DNA from: Apostichopus japonicus
Taxonomy: Eukaryota; Echinodermata; Holothuroidea; Aspidochirotida; Stichopodidae
NCBI RefSeq assembly: GCF_037975245.1
Contig: NC_092564.1
Coordinates: 29,379,484 to 29,443,483, forward strand
Direction of reading: 5' to 3'
DNA: 64,000 nucleotides
Below are positions 15,501-29,700 of the stretch, piece by piece. The translations under genes were made by a program, and so were the position numbers. The notes under the pieces were generated by a model. It was not told where the DNA came from, did no database searches, and saw only the letters and a list, made by a program, of their open reading frames with translations. Position 1 is the first letter of the stretch; each line of letters starts with the position of its first letter.

Positions 15501-15659
15501 ATACATAAAGTTTCCAGAGACCGTATGAGATCGCGGAAAAAGCTAACTGCCCCCACCTGGTCTCGAGCCCGCGATCCAAAATACGTCACGCTCTCGAGGT
15601 ACAGAGCAACCAACCGCGCCACGACAGCAGTTGATATAAATCTATGTTCGTTTCTAATA

Positions 15660-18600
15660 CTTAAAGTTCCAGGGGCCGTATAAGATCGCGGCAAAAGCAA
15701 ACTGCCCCCACCTGGTCTCGAGCCCGCGATCCAAAATACGTCACGCTCTCGAGGTACAGAGCAACCAACCGCGCCACGACAGCAGTTGATATAAATCTAT
15801 GTTCGTTTCTAATACTTAAAGTTCCCAGAGACCGTATAAGAACCCGGCAAAAGCAAACTGCCCCCACCTGGTCTCGAGCCCGCGATCCAAAATACGTCAC
15901 GCTCTCGAGGTACAGAGCAACCAACCGCGCCACGACAGCAGTTGATATAAATCTATGTTCGTTTCTAATACTTAAAGTTCGCAGAGACCGTATGAGATCG
16001 CGGCAAAAGCAAACTGCCCCCACCTGGTCTCGAGCCCGCGATCCAAAATACGTCACGCTCTCGAGGTACAGAGCAACCAACCGCGCCACGACAGCAGTTG
16101 ATATAAATCTATGTTCGTTTCTAATACTTAAAGTTCCCAGAGACCGTATGAGATCGCGGCAAAAGCAAACTGCCCCCACCTGGTCTCGAGCCCGCGATCC
16201 AAAATACGTCACGCTCTCGAGGTACAGAGCAACCAACCGCGCCACGACAGCAGTTGATATAAATCTATGTTCGTTTCTAATACATAAAGTTCCCAGAGAC
16301 CGTATAAGATCGCGGAAAAAGCTAACTGCCCCCACCTGGTCTCGAGCCCGCGATCCAAAATACGTCACGCTCTCGAGGTACAGAGCAACCAACCGCGCCA
16401 CGACAGCAGTTGATATAAATCTATGTTCGTTTCTAATACTTAAAGTTCCAGGGGCCATATAAGATCGCGGCAAAAGCAAACTGCCCCCACCTGGTCTCGA
16501 GCCCGCGATCCAAAATACGTCACGCTCTCGAGGTACAGAGCAACCAACCGCGCCACGACAGCAGTTGATATAAATCTATGTTCGTTTCTAATACTTAAAG
16601 TTCCCAGAGACCGTATAAGAACCCGGCAAAAGCAAACTGCCCCCACCTGGTCTCGAGCCCGCGATCCAAAATACGTCACGCTCTCGAGGTACAGAGCAAC
16701 CAACCGCGCCACGACAGCAGTTGATATAAATCTATGTTCGTTTCTAATACTTAAAGTTCCCAGAGACCGTACCAGATCGCGGCAAAAGCAAACTGCCCCC
16801 ACCTGGTCTCGAGCCCGCGATCCAAAATACGTCACGCTCTCGAGGTACAGAGCAACCAACCGCCCCACGACAGCAGTTGATATAAATCTATGTTCGTTTC
16901 TAATACTTAAAGTTCCCAGAGACCGTATGAGATCGCGGCAAAAGCAAACTGCCCCCACCTGGTCTCGAGCCCGCGATCCAAAATACGTCACGCTCTCGAG
17001 GTACAGAGCAACCAACAGCGCCACGACAGCAGTTGATATAAATCTATGTTCGTTTTTAATACTTAAAAGTCCCAGAGACCGTATAAGAACCCGGCAAAAG
17101 CAAACTGCCCCCACCTGGTCTCGAGCCCGCGATCCAAAATACGTCACGCTCTCGAGGTACAGAGCAACCAACCGCGCCACGACAGCAGTTGATATAAATC
17201 TATGTTCGTTTCTAATACTTAAAGTTCCAGGGGCCATATAAGATCGCGGCAAAAGCAAACTGCCCCCACCTGGTCTCGAGCCCGCGATCCAAAATACGTC
17301 ACGCTCTCGAGGTACAGAGCAACCAACCGCGCCACGACAGCAGTTGATATAAATCTATGTTCGTTTCTAATACTTAAAGTTCCCAGAGACCGTATAAGAA
17401 CCCGGCAAAAGCAAACTGCCCCCACCTGGTCTCGAGCCCGCGATCCAAAATACGTCACGCTCTCGAGGTACAGAGCAACCAACCGCGCCACGACAGCATT
17501 TGATATAAATCTATGTTCGTTTCTAATACTTAAAGTTCTCAGAGACCGTACCAGATCGCGGCAAAAGCAAACTGCCCCCACCTGGTCTCGAGCCCGCGAT
17601 CCAAAATACGTCACGCTCTCGAGGTACAGAGCAACCAACCGCGCCACGACAGCAGTTGATATAAATCTATGTTCGTTTCTAATACTTAAAGTTCCCAGAG
17701 ACCGTATGAGATCGCGGCAAAAGCAAACTGCCCCCACCTGGTCTCGAGCCCGCGATCCAAAATACGTCACGCTCTCGAGGTACAGAGCAACCAACCGCGC
17801 CACGACAGCAGTTGATATAAATCTATGTTCGTTTCTAATACTTAAAGTTCCCAGAGACCGTATAAGATCGCGGCAAAAGCTAACTGCCCCCACCTGGTCT
17901 CGAGCCCGCGATCCAAAATACGTCACGCTCTCGAGGTACAGAGCAACCAACCGCGCCACGACAGCAGTTGATATAAATCTATGTTCGTTTCTAATACTTA
18001 AAGTTCCAGAGACCGTATGAGATCGCGGCAAAAGCAAACTGCCCCCACCTGGTCTCGAGCCCGCGATCCAAATACGTCACGCTCTCGAGGTACAGAGCAA
18101 CCAACCGCGCCACGACAGCAGTTGATATAAATCTATGTTCGTTTCTAATACTTAAAGTTCCCAGAGACCGTATAAGATCGCGGAAAAAGCTAACTGCCCC
18201 CACCTGGTCTCGAGCCCGCGATCCAAAATACGTCAAGCTCTCGAGGTACAGAGCAACCAACCGCGCCACGACAGCAGTTGATATAAATCTATGTTCGTTT
18301 CTAATACTTAAAGTTCCAGGGGCCGTATAAGATCGCGGAAAAAGCAAACTGCCCCCACCTGGTCTCGAGCCCGCGATCCAAAATACGTCACGCTCTCGAG
18401 GTACAGAGCAACCAACCGCGCCACGACAGCAGTTGATATAAATCTATGTTCGTTTCTAATACTTAAAGTTCCCAGAGACCGTATAAGAACCCGGCAAAAG
18501 CAAACTGCCCCCACCTGGTCTCGAGCCCGCGATCCAAAATACGTCACGCTCTCGAGGTACAGAGCAACCAACCGCGCCACGACAGCAGTTGATATAAATC

Positions 18601-20850
18601 TATGTTCGTTTCTAATACTTAAAGTTCCCAGAGACCGTACCAGATCGCGGCAAAAGCAAACTGCCCCCACCTGGTCTCGAGCCCGCGATCCAAAATACGT
18701 CACGCTCTCGAGGTACAGAGCAACCAACCGCCCCACGACAGCAGTTGATATAAATCTATGTTCGTTTCTAATACTTAAAGTTCCCAGAGACCGTATGAGA
18801 TCGCGGCAAAAGCAAACTGCCCCCACCTGGTCTCGAGCCCGCGATCCAAAATACGTCACGCTCTCGAGGTACAGAGCAACCAACCGCGCCACGACAGCAG
18901 TTGATATAAATCTATGTTCGTTTCTAATACTTTAAGTTCCCAGAGACCGTATAAGATCGCGGCAAAAGCAAACTGCCCCCACCTGGTCTCGAGCCCGCGA
19001 TCCAAAATACGTCACGCTCTCGAGGTACAGAGCAACCAACCGCGCCACGACAGCAGTTGATATAAATCTATGTTCGTTTCTAATACTTAAAGTTCCCAGA
19101 GACCGTATAAGAACCCGGCAAAAGCAAACTGCCCCCACCTGGTCTCGAGCCCGCGATCCAAAATACGTCACGCTCTCGAGGTACAGAGCAACCAACCGCG
19201 CCACGACAGCAGTTGATATAAATCTATGTTCGTTTCTAATACTTAAAGTTCCCAGAGACCGTACCAGATCGCGGCAAAAGCAAACTGCCCCCACCTGGTC
19301 TCGAGCCCGCGATCCAAAATACGTCACGCTCTCGAGGTACAGAGCAACCAACCGCGCCACGACAGCAGTTGATATAAATCTATGTTCGTTTCTAATACTT
19401 AAAGTTCCCAGAGACCGTATGAGATCGCGGCAAAAGCAAACTGCCCCCACCTGGTCTCGAGCCCGCGATCCAAAATACGTCACGCTTTCGAGGTACAGAG
19501 CAACCAACCGCGCCACGACAGCAGTTGATATAAATCTATGTTCGTTTCTAATACTTAAAGTTCCCAGAGACCGTATAAGATCGCGGCAAAAGCAAACTGC
19601 CCCCACCTGGTCTCGAGCCCGCGATCCAAAATACGTCACGCTCTCGAGGTACAGAGCAACCAACCGCGCCACGACAGCAGTTGATATAAATCTATGTTCG
19701 TTTCTAATACTTAAAGTTCCAGGGGCCGTATAAGATCGCGGCAAAAGCAAACTGCCCCCACCTGGTCTCGAGCCCGCGATCCAAAATACGTCACGCTCTC
19801 GAGGTACAGAGCAACCAACCGCGCCACGACAGCAGTTGATATAAATCTATGTTCGTTTCTAATACTTAAAGTTCCCAGAGACCGTATAAGAACCCGGCAA
19901 AAGCAAACTGCTCCCACCTGGTCTCGAGCCCGCGATCCAAAATACGTCACGCTCTCGAGGTACAGAGCAACCAACCGCGCCACGACAGCAGTTGATATAA
20001 ATCTATGTTCGTTTCTAATACTTAAAGTTCCCAGAGACCGTATGAGATCGCGGCAAAAGCAAACTGCCCCCACCTGGTCTCGAGCCCGCGATCCAAAATA
20101 CGTCACGCTCTCGAGGTACAGAGCAACCAACCGCGCCACGACAGCAGTTGATATAAATCTATGTTCGTTTCTAATACTTAAAGTTCCCAGAGACCGTATG
20201 AGATCGCGGCAAAAGCAAACTGCCCCCACCTGGTCTCGAGCCCGCGATCCAAAATACGTCACGCTCTCGAGGTACAGAGCAACCAACCGCGCCACGACAG
20301 CAGTTGATATAAATCTATGTTCGTTTCTAATACTTAAAGTTCCCAGAGACCGTATAAGATCGCGGCAAAAGCAAACTGCCCCCACCTGGTCTCGAGCCCG
20401 CGATCCAAAATACGTCACGCTCTCGAGGTACAGAGCAACCAACCGCGCCACGACAGCAGTTTATATAAATCTATGTTCGTTTCTAATACTTAAAGTTCCC
20501 AGAGACCGTATGAGATCGCGGCAAAAGCAAACTGCCCCCACCTGGTCTCGAGCCCGCGATCCAAATACGTCACGCTCTCGAGGTACAGAGCAACCAACCG
20601 CGCCACGACAGCAGTTGATATAAATCTATGTTCGTTTCTAATACTTAAAGTTCCCAGAGACCGTATAAGATCGCGGAAAAAGCTAACTGCCCCCACCTGG
20701 TCTCGAGCCCGCGATCCAAAATACGTCACGCTCTCGAGGTACAGAGCAACCAACCGCGCCACGACAGCAGTTGATATAAATCTATGTTCGTTTCTAATAC
20801 TTAAAGTTCCAGGGGCCGTATAAGATCGCGGCAAAAGCAAACTGCCCCCA
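15660..20850. repeat. Five-unit (779-bp) higher-order repeat block
   Basis: A marker unit with aggggcc in place of agagacc recurs at about 15,669, 16,448, 17,227, 18,316, 19,719 and 20,810. The first two intervals are exactly 779 bp (five units). Within a period the variants follow a fixed order: aggggcc, aagaacccgg, taccagatcgcgg, tatgagatcgcgg, then a tataag unit. Later intervals of 1,089, 1,403 and 1,091 bp equal seven, nine and seven units. This suggests the five-unit period was later stretched by unequal exchange. Confidence 0.75.
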
Positions 20851-21119
20851 CCTGGTCTCGAGCCCGCGATCCAAAATACGTCACGCTCTCGAGGTACAGA
20901 GCAACCAACCGCGCCACGACAGCAGTTGATATAAATCTATGTTCGTTTCTAATACTTAAAGTTCCCAGAGACCGTATAAGAACCCGGCAAAAGCAAACTG
21001 CCCCCACCTGGTCTCGAGCCCGCGATCCAAAATACGTCACGCTCTCGAGGTACAGAGCAACCAACCGCGCCACGACAGCAGTTGATATAAATCTATGTTC
21101 GTTTCTAATACTTAAAGTT

Positions 21120-22990
21120 CCAGAGACCGTACGAGATCGCGGCAAAAGCAAACTGCCCCCACCTGGTCTCGAGCCCGCGATCCAAAATACGTCACCCTCT
21201 CGAGGTACAGAGCAACCAACCGCGCAACGACAGCAGTTGATATAAATCTATGTTCGTTTCTAATACTTAAAGTTCCCAGAGACCGTACCATATCGCGGCA
21301 AAAGCAAACTGCCCCCACCTGGTCTCGAGCCCGCGATCCAAAATACGTCACGCTCTCGAGGTACAGAGCAACCAACCGCGCCACGACAGCAGTTGATATA
21401 AATCTATGTTCGTTTCTAATACTTAAAGTTCCCAGAGACCGTATGAGATCGCGGCAAAAGCAAACTGCCCCCACCTGGTCTCGAGCCCGCGATCCAAAAT
21501 ACGTCACGCTCTCGAGGTACAGAGCAACCAACCGCGCCACGACAGCAGTTGATATAAATCTATGTTCGTTTCTAATACTTAAAGTTCCCAGAGACCGTAC
21601 CAGATCGCGGCAAAAGCAAACTGCCCCCACCTGGTCTCGAGCCCGCGATCCAAAATACGTCACGCTCTCGAGGTACAGAGCAACCAACCGCGCCACGACA
21701 GCAGTTGATATAAATCTATGTTCGTTTCTAATACATAAAGTTCCCAGAGACCGTATGAGATCGCGGCAAAAGCAAACTGCCACCACCTGGTCTCGAGCCC
21801 GCGATCCAAAATACGTCACGCTCTCGAGGTACAGAGCAACCAACCGCGCCACGACAGCAGTTGATATAAATCTATGTTCGTTTCTCATACTTAAAGTTCA
21901 AGAGACCGTATAAGATCGCGGCAAAAGCAAACTGCCCCCACCTGGTCTCGAGCCCGCGATCCAAAATACGTCACGCTCTCGAGGTACAGAGCAACCAACC
22001 GCGCCACGACAGCAGTTGATATAAATCTATGTTCGTTTCTAATACTTAAAGTTCCAGAGACCGTACGAGATCGCGGCAAAAGCAAACTGCCCCCACCTGG
22101 TCTCGAGCCCGCGATCCAAAATACGTCACCCTCTCGAGGTACAGAGCAACCAACCGCGCAACGACAGCAGTTGATATAACTCTATGTTCGTTTCTAATAC
22201 TTAAAGTTCCCAGAGACCGTACCATATCGCGGCAAAAGCAAACTGCCCCCACCTGGTCTCGAGCCCGCGATCCAAAATACGTCACGCTCTCGAGGTACAG
22301 AGCAACCAACCGCGCCACGACAGCAGTTGATATAAATCTATGTTCGTTTCTAATACTTAAAGTTCCCAGAGACCGTATGAGATCGCGGCAAAAGCAAACT
22401 GCCCCCACCTGGTCTCGAGCCCGCGATCCAAAATACGTCACGCTCTCGAGGTACAGAGCAACCAACCGCGCCACGACAGCAGTTGATATAAATCTATGTT
22501 CGTTTCTAATACTTAAAGTTCCCAGAGACCGTACCAGATCGCGGCAAAAGCAAACTGCCCCCACCTGGTCTCGAGCCCGCGATCCAAAATACGTCACGCT
22601 CTCGAGGTACAGAGCAACCAACCGCGCCACGACAGCAGTTGATATAAATCTATGTTCGTTTCTAATACATAAAGTTCCCAGAGACCGTATGAGATCGCGG
22701 CAAAAGCAAACTGCCACCACCTGGTCTCGAGCCCGCGATCCAAAATACGTCACGCTCTCGAGGTACAGAGCAACCAACCGCGCCACGACAGCAGTTGATA
22801 TAAATCTATGTTCGTTTCTCATACTTAAAGTTCAAGAGACCGTATAAGATCGCGGCAAAAGCAAACTGCCCCCACCTGGTCTCGAGCCCGCGATCCAAAA
22901 TACGTCACGCTCTCGAGGTACAGAGCAACCAACCGCGCCACGACAGCAGTTGATATAAATCTATGTTCGTTTCTAATACTTAAAGTTCCA
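21120..22990. repeat. 934-bp (six-unit) tandem duplication
   Basis: Six units starting near 21,120 repeat immediately from about 22,054, at an offset of 934 bp. Shared private variants are tacgagatcg with gtcaccctctc and gcgcaacgac, taccatatcg, taccagatcg with an atacataaag junction, tgccaccacc, and tctcatacttaaagttcaag. The copies differ at one visible base (ataaatctatg near 21,245 versus ataactctatg near 22,179). Confidence 0.85.
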
Positions 22991-24221
22991 GAGACCGTAT
23001 AAGATCGCGGCAAAAGCAAACTGCCCCCACCTGGTCTCGAGCCCGCGATCCAAAATACGTCACGCTCTCGAGGTACAGAGCAACCAACCGCGCCACGACA
23101 GCAGTTGATATAAATCTATGTTCGTTTCTAATACTTGAAATTCCTGGAGACCGTATAAGATCGCGGCAAAAGCAAACTGCCACCACCTGGTCTCGAGCCC
23201 GCGATCCAAAATACGTCACGCTCTCGAGGTACAGAGCAACCAACCGCGCCACGACAGCAGTTGATATAAATCTATGTTCGTTTCTCATACTTAAAGTTCC
23301 AGAGACCGTACAAGATCGCGGCAAAAGCAAACTGCCACCACCTGGTCTCGAGCCCGCGATCCAAAATACGTCACGCTCTCGAGGTACAGAGCAACCAACC
23401 GCGCCACGACAGCAGTTGATATAAATCTATGTTCGTTTCTAATACTTAAAGTTCCAGAGACCGTATGAGATCGCGGCAAAAGCAAACTGCCCCCACCTGG
23501 TCTCGAGCCCGCGATCCAAAATACGTCACGCTCTCGAGGTACAGAGCAACCAACCGCGCCACGACAGCAGTTGATATAAATCTATGTTCTTTTCTAATAC
23601 TTAAAGTTCCAGAGACCGTATGAGATCGCGGCAAAAGCAAACTGCCCCCACCTGGTCTCGAGCCCGCGATCCAAAATACGTCACGCTCTCGAGGTACAGA
23701 GCAACCAACCGCGCCACGACAGCAGTTGATATAAATCTATGTTCGTTTCTAATACTTAAAGTTCCAGAGACCGTATGAGATCGCGGCAAAAGCAAACTGC
23801 CCCCACCTGGTCTCGAGCCCGTGATCCAAAATACGTCACGCTCTCGAGGTACAGAGCAACCAACCGCGCCACGACAGCAGTTGATATAAATCTATGTTCG
23901 TTTCTAATACTTAAAGTTCCCAGAGACCGTATGAGATCGCGGCAAAAGCAAACTGCCCCCACCTGGTCTCGAGCCCGCGATCGAAAATACATCACGCTCT
24001 CGAGGTACAGAGCAACCAACCGCGCCACGACAGCAGTTGATATAAATCTATGTTCGTTTCTAATACTTAACGTTCCAGAGACGTTATGAGATCGCGGAAA
24101 AAGCAAACTGCCCCCACCTGGTCTCGAGCCCGCGATCCAAAATACGTCACGCTCTCGAGGTACAGAGCAACCAACCGCGCCACGACAGCAGTTGATATAA
24201 ATCTATGTTCGTTTCTAATAC

Positions 24222-25153
24222 TTAAAGTTCCAGAGACGTTATGAGATCGCGGAAAAAGCAAACTGCCCCCACCTGGTCTCGAGCCCGCGATCCAAAAAAC
24301 GTCACGCTCTCGAGGTACAGAGCAACCAACCGCGCCACGACAGCAGTTGATATAAATCTATGTTCGTTTCTAATACTTAAAGTTCCAGAGACCGTACCAG
24401 ATCGCGGCAAAAGCAAACTGCTCCCACCTGGTCTCGAGCCCGCGATCCAAAATACGTCACGCTCTCGAGGTACAGAGCAACCAACCGCGCCACGACAGCA
24501 GTTGATATAAATCTATGTTCGTTTCTAATACTTAAAGTTCCCAGAGACCTTATGAGATCGCGGAAAAAGCTAACTGCCCCCACCTGGTCTCGAGCCCGCG
24601 ATCCAAAATACGTCACGCTCTCGAGGTACAGAGCAACCAACCGCGCCACGACAGCAGTTGATATAAATCTATGTTCGTTTCTAATACTTAAAGTTCCAGA
24701 GACGTTATGAGATCGCGGAAAAAGCAAACTGCCCCCACCTGGTCTCGAGCCCGCGATCCAAAAAACGTCACGCTCTCGAGGTACAGAGCAACCAACCGCG
24801 CCACGACAGCAGTTGATATAAATCTATGTTCGTTTCTAATACTTAAAGTTCCAGAGACCGTACCAGATCGCGGCAAAAGCAAACTGCTCCCACCTGGTCT
24901 CGAGCCCGCGATCCAAAATACGTCACGCTCTCGAGGTACAGAGCAACCAACCGCGCCACGACAGCAGTTGATATAAATCTATGTTCGTTTCTAATACTTA
25001 AAGTTCCCAGAGACCTTATGAGATCGCGGAAAAAGCTAACTGCCCCCACCTGGTCTCGAGCCCGCGATCCAAAATACGTCACGCTCTCGAGGTACAGAGC
25101 AACCAACCGCGCCACGACAGCAGTTGATATAAATCTATGTTCGTTTCTAATAC
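24222..25153. repeat. 466-bp (three-unit) tandem duplication
   Basis: Three units with the variants gagacgttatgag plus ccaaaaaacgtc, taccagatcg plus tgctcccacc, and gagaccttatgag plus aaaaagctaac occur at 24,222-24,687 and again at 24,688-25,153. No difference was noticed between the two copies. Confidence 0.85.
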
Positions 25154-26715
25154 TTAAAGTTCCCAGAGACCGTATTAGATCGCGGAAAAAGCTAACTGCC
25201 CCCACCTGGTCTCGAGCCCGCGATCCAAAATACGTCACGCTCTCGAGGTACAGAGCAACCAACCGCGCCACGACAGCAGTTGATATAAATCTATGTTCGT
25301 TTCTAATACTTAAAGTTCCAGAGACAATATGAGATCGCGGAAAAAGCAAACTGCCCCCACCTGGTCTCGAGCCCGCGATCCAAAAAACGTCACGCTCTCG
25401 AGGTACAGAGCAACCAAGCGCGCCACGACAGCAGTTGATATAAATCTATGTTCGTTTCTAATACTTAAAGTTCCAGAGACCGTATGAGATCGCGGCAAAA
25501 GCAAACTGCCCCCACCTGGTCTCGAGCCCGCCATCCAAAATACGTCACGCTCTCGAGGTACAGAGCAACCAACCGCGCCACGACAGCAGTTGATATAAAT
25601 CTATGTTCGTTTCTAATACTTAAAGTTCCAGAGACCGTATGAGATCGCGGCAAAAGCAAACTGCCCCCACCTGGTCTCGAGCCCGCGATCCAAAAAACGT
25701 CACGCTCTCGAGGTGCAGAGCAACCAACCGCGCCACGACAGCAGTTGATATAAATCTATGTTCGTTTCTAATACTTAAAGTTCCAGAGACCGTACCAGAT
25801 CGCGGCAAAAGCAAACTGCCCCCACCTGGTCTCGAGCCCGCGATCCAAAATACGTCACGCTCTCGAGGTACAGAGCAACCAACCGCGCCACGACAGCAGT
25901 TGATATAAATCTATGTTCGTTTCTAATACTTAAAGTTCCAGAGACCGTACAAGATCGCGGCAAAAGCAAACTGCCCCCACCTGGTCTCGAGCCCGCGATC
26001 CAAAATACGTCACGCTCTCGAGGTACAGAGCAACCAACCGCGCCACGACAGCAGTTGATATAAATCTATGTTCGTTTCTAATACTTAAAGTTCCAGAGAC
26101 CGTACGAGATCGCGGCAAAAGCAAACTGCCCCCACCTGGCCTCGAGCCCGCGATCCAAAATACGTCACGCTCTCGAGGTACAGAGCAACCAACCGCGCCA
26201 CGACAGCAGTTGATATAAATCTATGTTCGTTTCTAATACTTAAAGTTCCAGAGACCGTATGAGATCGCGGCAAAAGCAAACTGCCCCCACATGGTCTCGA
26301 GCCCGCGATCCAAAATACGTCACGCTCTCGAGGTACAGAGCAACCAACCGCGCCACGACAGCAGTTGATATAAATCTATGTTCGTTTCTAATACTTAAAG
26401 TTCCCAGAGACCGTATGAGATCGCGGCAAAAGCAAACTGCCCCCACCTGGTCTCGAGCCCGCCATCCAAAAAACGTCACGCTCTCGAGGTACAGAGCAAC
26501 CAACCGCGCCACGACAGCAGTTGATATAAATCTATGTTCGTTTCTAATACTTAAAGTTCCCAGAGACCGTATGAGATCGCGGCAAAAGCAAACTGCCCCC
26601 ACCTGGTCTCGAGCCTGTGATCCAAAATACGTCACGCTCTCGAGGTACAGAGCAACCAACCGCGCCACGACAGCAGTTGATATAAATCTATGTTCGTTTC
26701 TAATACTTAAAGTTC

Positions 26716-29700
26716 CCAGAGACCGTATAAGATCGCGGCAAAAGCAAACTGCCCCCACCTGGTCTCGAGCCCGCGATCCAAAATACGTCACGCTCTCGAG
26801 GTACAGAGCAACCAACCGCGCCACGACAGCAGTTGATATAAATCTATGTTCGTTTCTAATACTTAAAGTTCCCAGAGACCGTATGAGATCGCGGCAAAAG
26901 CAAACTGCCCTCACCTGGTCTCGAGCCCGCGATCCAAAATACGTCACGCTCTCGAGGTACAGAGCAACCAACCGCGCCACGACAGCAGTTGATATAAATC
27001 TATGTTCGTTTCTAATACTTAAAGTTCCCAGAGACCGTATCAGATCGCGGCAAAAGCAAACTGCCCCCACCTGGTCTCGAGCCCGCGATCCAAAATACGT
27101 CACGCTCTCGAGGTACAGAGCAACCAACCGCGCCACGACAGCAGTTGATATAAATCTATGTTCGTTTCTAATACTTAAAGTTCCCAGAGACCGTATAAGA
27201 ACCCGGCAAAAGCAAACTGCCCCCACCTGGTCTCGAGCCCGCGATCCAAAATACGTCACGCTCTCGAGGTACAGAGCAACCAACCGCGCCACGACAGCAG
27301 TTGATATAAATCTATGTTCGTTTCTAATACTTAAAGTTCCAGAGACCGTATGAGATCGCGGCAAAAGCAAACTGCCCCCACCTGGTCTTGAGCTTGCGAT
27401 CCAAAATACGTCACGCTCTCGAGGTACAGAGCAACCAACCGCGCCACGACAGCAGTTGATATAAATCTATGTTCGTTTCTAATACTTAAAGTTCCCAGAG
27501 GCCGTATGAGATCGCGGCAAAAGCAAACTGCCCCCACCTGGTCTCGAGCCCGCGATCCAAAATACGTCACGCTCTCGAGGTACAGAGCAACCAACCGCGC
27601 CACGACAGCAGTTGATATAAATCTATGTTCGTTTCTAATACTTAAAGTTCCAGAGACCGTATGAGATCGCGGAAAAAGCTAACTGCCCCCACCTGGTCTC
27701 GAGCCCGCGATCCAAAATACGTCACGCTCTCGAGGTACAGAGCAACCAACCGCGCCACGACAGCAGTTGATATAAATCTATGTTCGTTTTTAATACTTAA
27801 AAGTCCAGAGACCGTATAAGAACCCGGCAAAAGCAAACTGCCCCCACCTGGTCTCGAGCCCGCGATCCAAAATACGTCACGCTCTGGAGGTACAGAGCAA
27901 CCAACCGCGCCACGACAGCAGTTGATATAAATCTATGTTCGTTTCTAATACTTAAAGTTCCAGAGACCGTATGAGATCGCGGCAAAAGCAAACTGCCCCC
28001 ACCTGGTCTCGAGCCCGCGATCCAAAATACGTCACGCTCTCGAGGTACAGAGCAACCAACCGCGCCACGACAGCAGTTGATATAAATCTATGTTCGTTTC
28101 TAATACTTAAAGTTCCAGAGACCGTATGAGATCGCGGCAAAAGCAAACTGCCCCCACCTGGTCTCGAGCCCGCGATCCAAAATACGTCACGCTCTCGAGG
28201 TACAGAGCAACCAACCGCGCCACGACAGCAGTTGATATAAATCTATGTTCGTTTCTAATACTTAAAGTTCCCAGAGACCGTATGAGATCGCGGCAAAAGC
28301 AAACTGCCCCCACCTGGTCTCGAGCCCGCGATCCAAAATACGTCACGCTCTGGAGGTACAGAGCAACCAACCGCGCCACGACAGCAGTTGATATAAATCT
28401 ATGTTCGTTTTTAATACTTAAATGTCCCAGAGACCGTATAAGAACCCGGCAAAAGCAAACTGCCCCCACCTGGTCTCGAGCCCGCGATCCAAAATACGTC
28501 ACGCTCTCGAGGTACAGAGCAACCAACCGCAACACGACAGCAGTTGATATAAATCTATGTTCGTTTCTAATACTTAAAGTTCCAGAGACCGTATAAGAAC
28601 CCGGCAAAAGCAAACTGCCCCCACCTGGTCTCGAGCCCGCGATCCAAAATACGTCACGCTCTCGAGGTACAGAGCAACCAACCGCGCCACGACAGCAGTT
28701 GATATAAATCTATGTTCGTTTCTAATACTTAAAGTTCCAGAGACCGTATAAGATCGCGGCAAAAGCAAACTGCCCCCACCTGGTCTCGAGCCCGCGATCC
28801 AAAATACGTCACGCTCTCGAGGTACAGAGCAACCAACAGCGCCACGACAGCAGTTGATATAAATCTATGTTCGTTTCTAATACTTAAAGTTCCAGAGACC
28901 GTATAAGATCGCGGCAAAAGCAAACTGCCCCCACCTGGTCTCGAGCCCGCGATCCAAAATACGTCACGCTCTGGAGGTACAGAGCAACCAACCGCGCCAC
29001 GACAGCAGTTGATATAAATCTATGTTCGTTTCTAATACTTAAAGTTCCCAGAGACCGTATAAGAACCCGGCAAAAGCAAACTGCCCCCACCTGGTCTCGA
29101 GCCCGCGATCCAAAATACGTCACGCTCTGGAGGTACAGAGCAACCAACCGCGCCACGACAGCAGTTGATATAAATCTATGTTCGTTTCTAATACTTAAAG
29201 TTCCCAGAGACCGTATGAGATCGCGGCAAAAGCAAACTGCCCCCACCTGGTCTCGAGCCCGCGATCCAAAATACGTCACGCTCTCGAGGTACAGAGCAAC
29301 CAACCGCGCCACGACAGCAGTTGATATAAATCTATGTTCGTTTCTAATACTTAAAGTTCCAGAGACCGTATAAGATCGCGGCAAAAGCAAACTGCCCCCA
29401 CCTGGTCTCGAGCCCGCGATCCAAAATACGTCACGCTCTCGAGGTACAGAGCAACCAACCGCGCCACGACAGCAGTTGATATAAATCTATGTTCGTTTCT
29501 AATACTTAAAGTTCCCAGAGACCGTATAAGATCGCGGCAAAAGCAAACTGCCCCCACCTGGTCTCGAGCCCGCGTTCCAAAATACGTCACGCCTGGAGGT
29601 ACAGAGCAACCAACCGCGACACGACAGCAGTTGATATAAATCTATGTTCGTTTCTAATACTTAAAGTTCCCAGAGACCGTATAAGATCGCGGCAAAAGCA

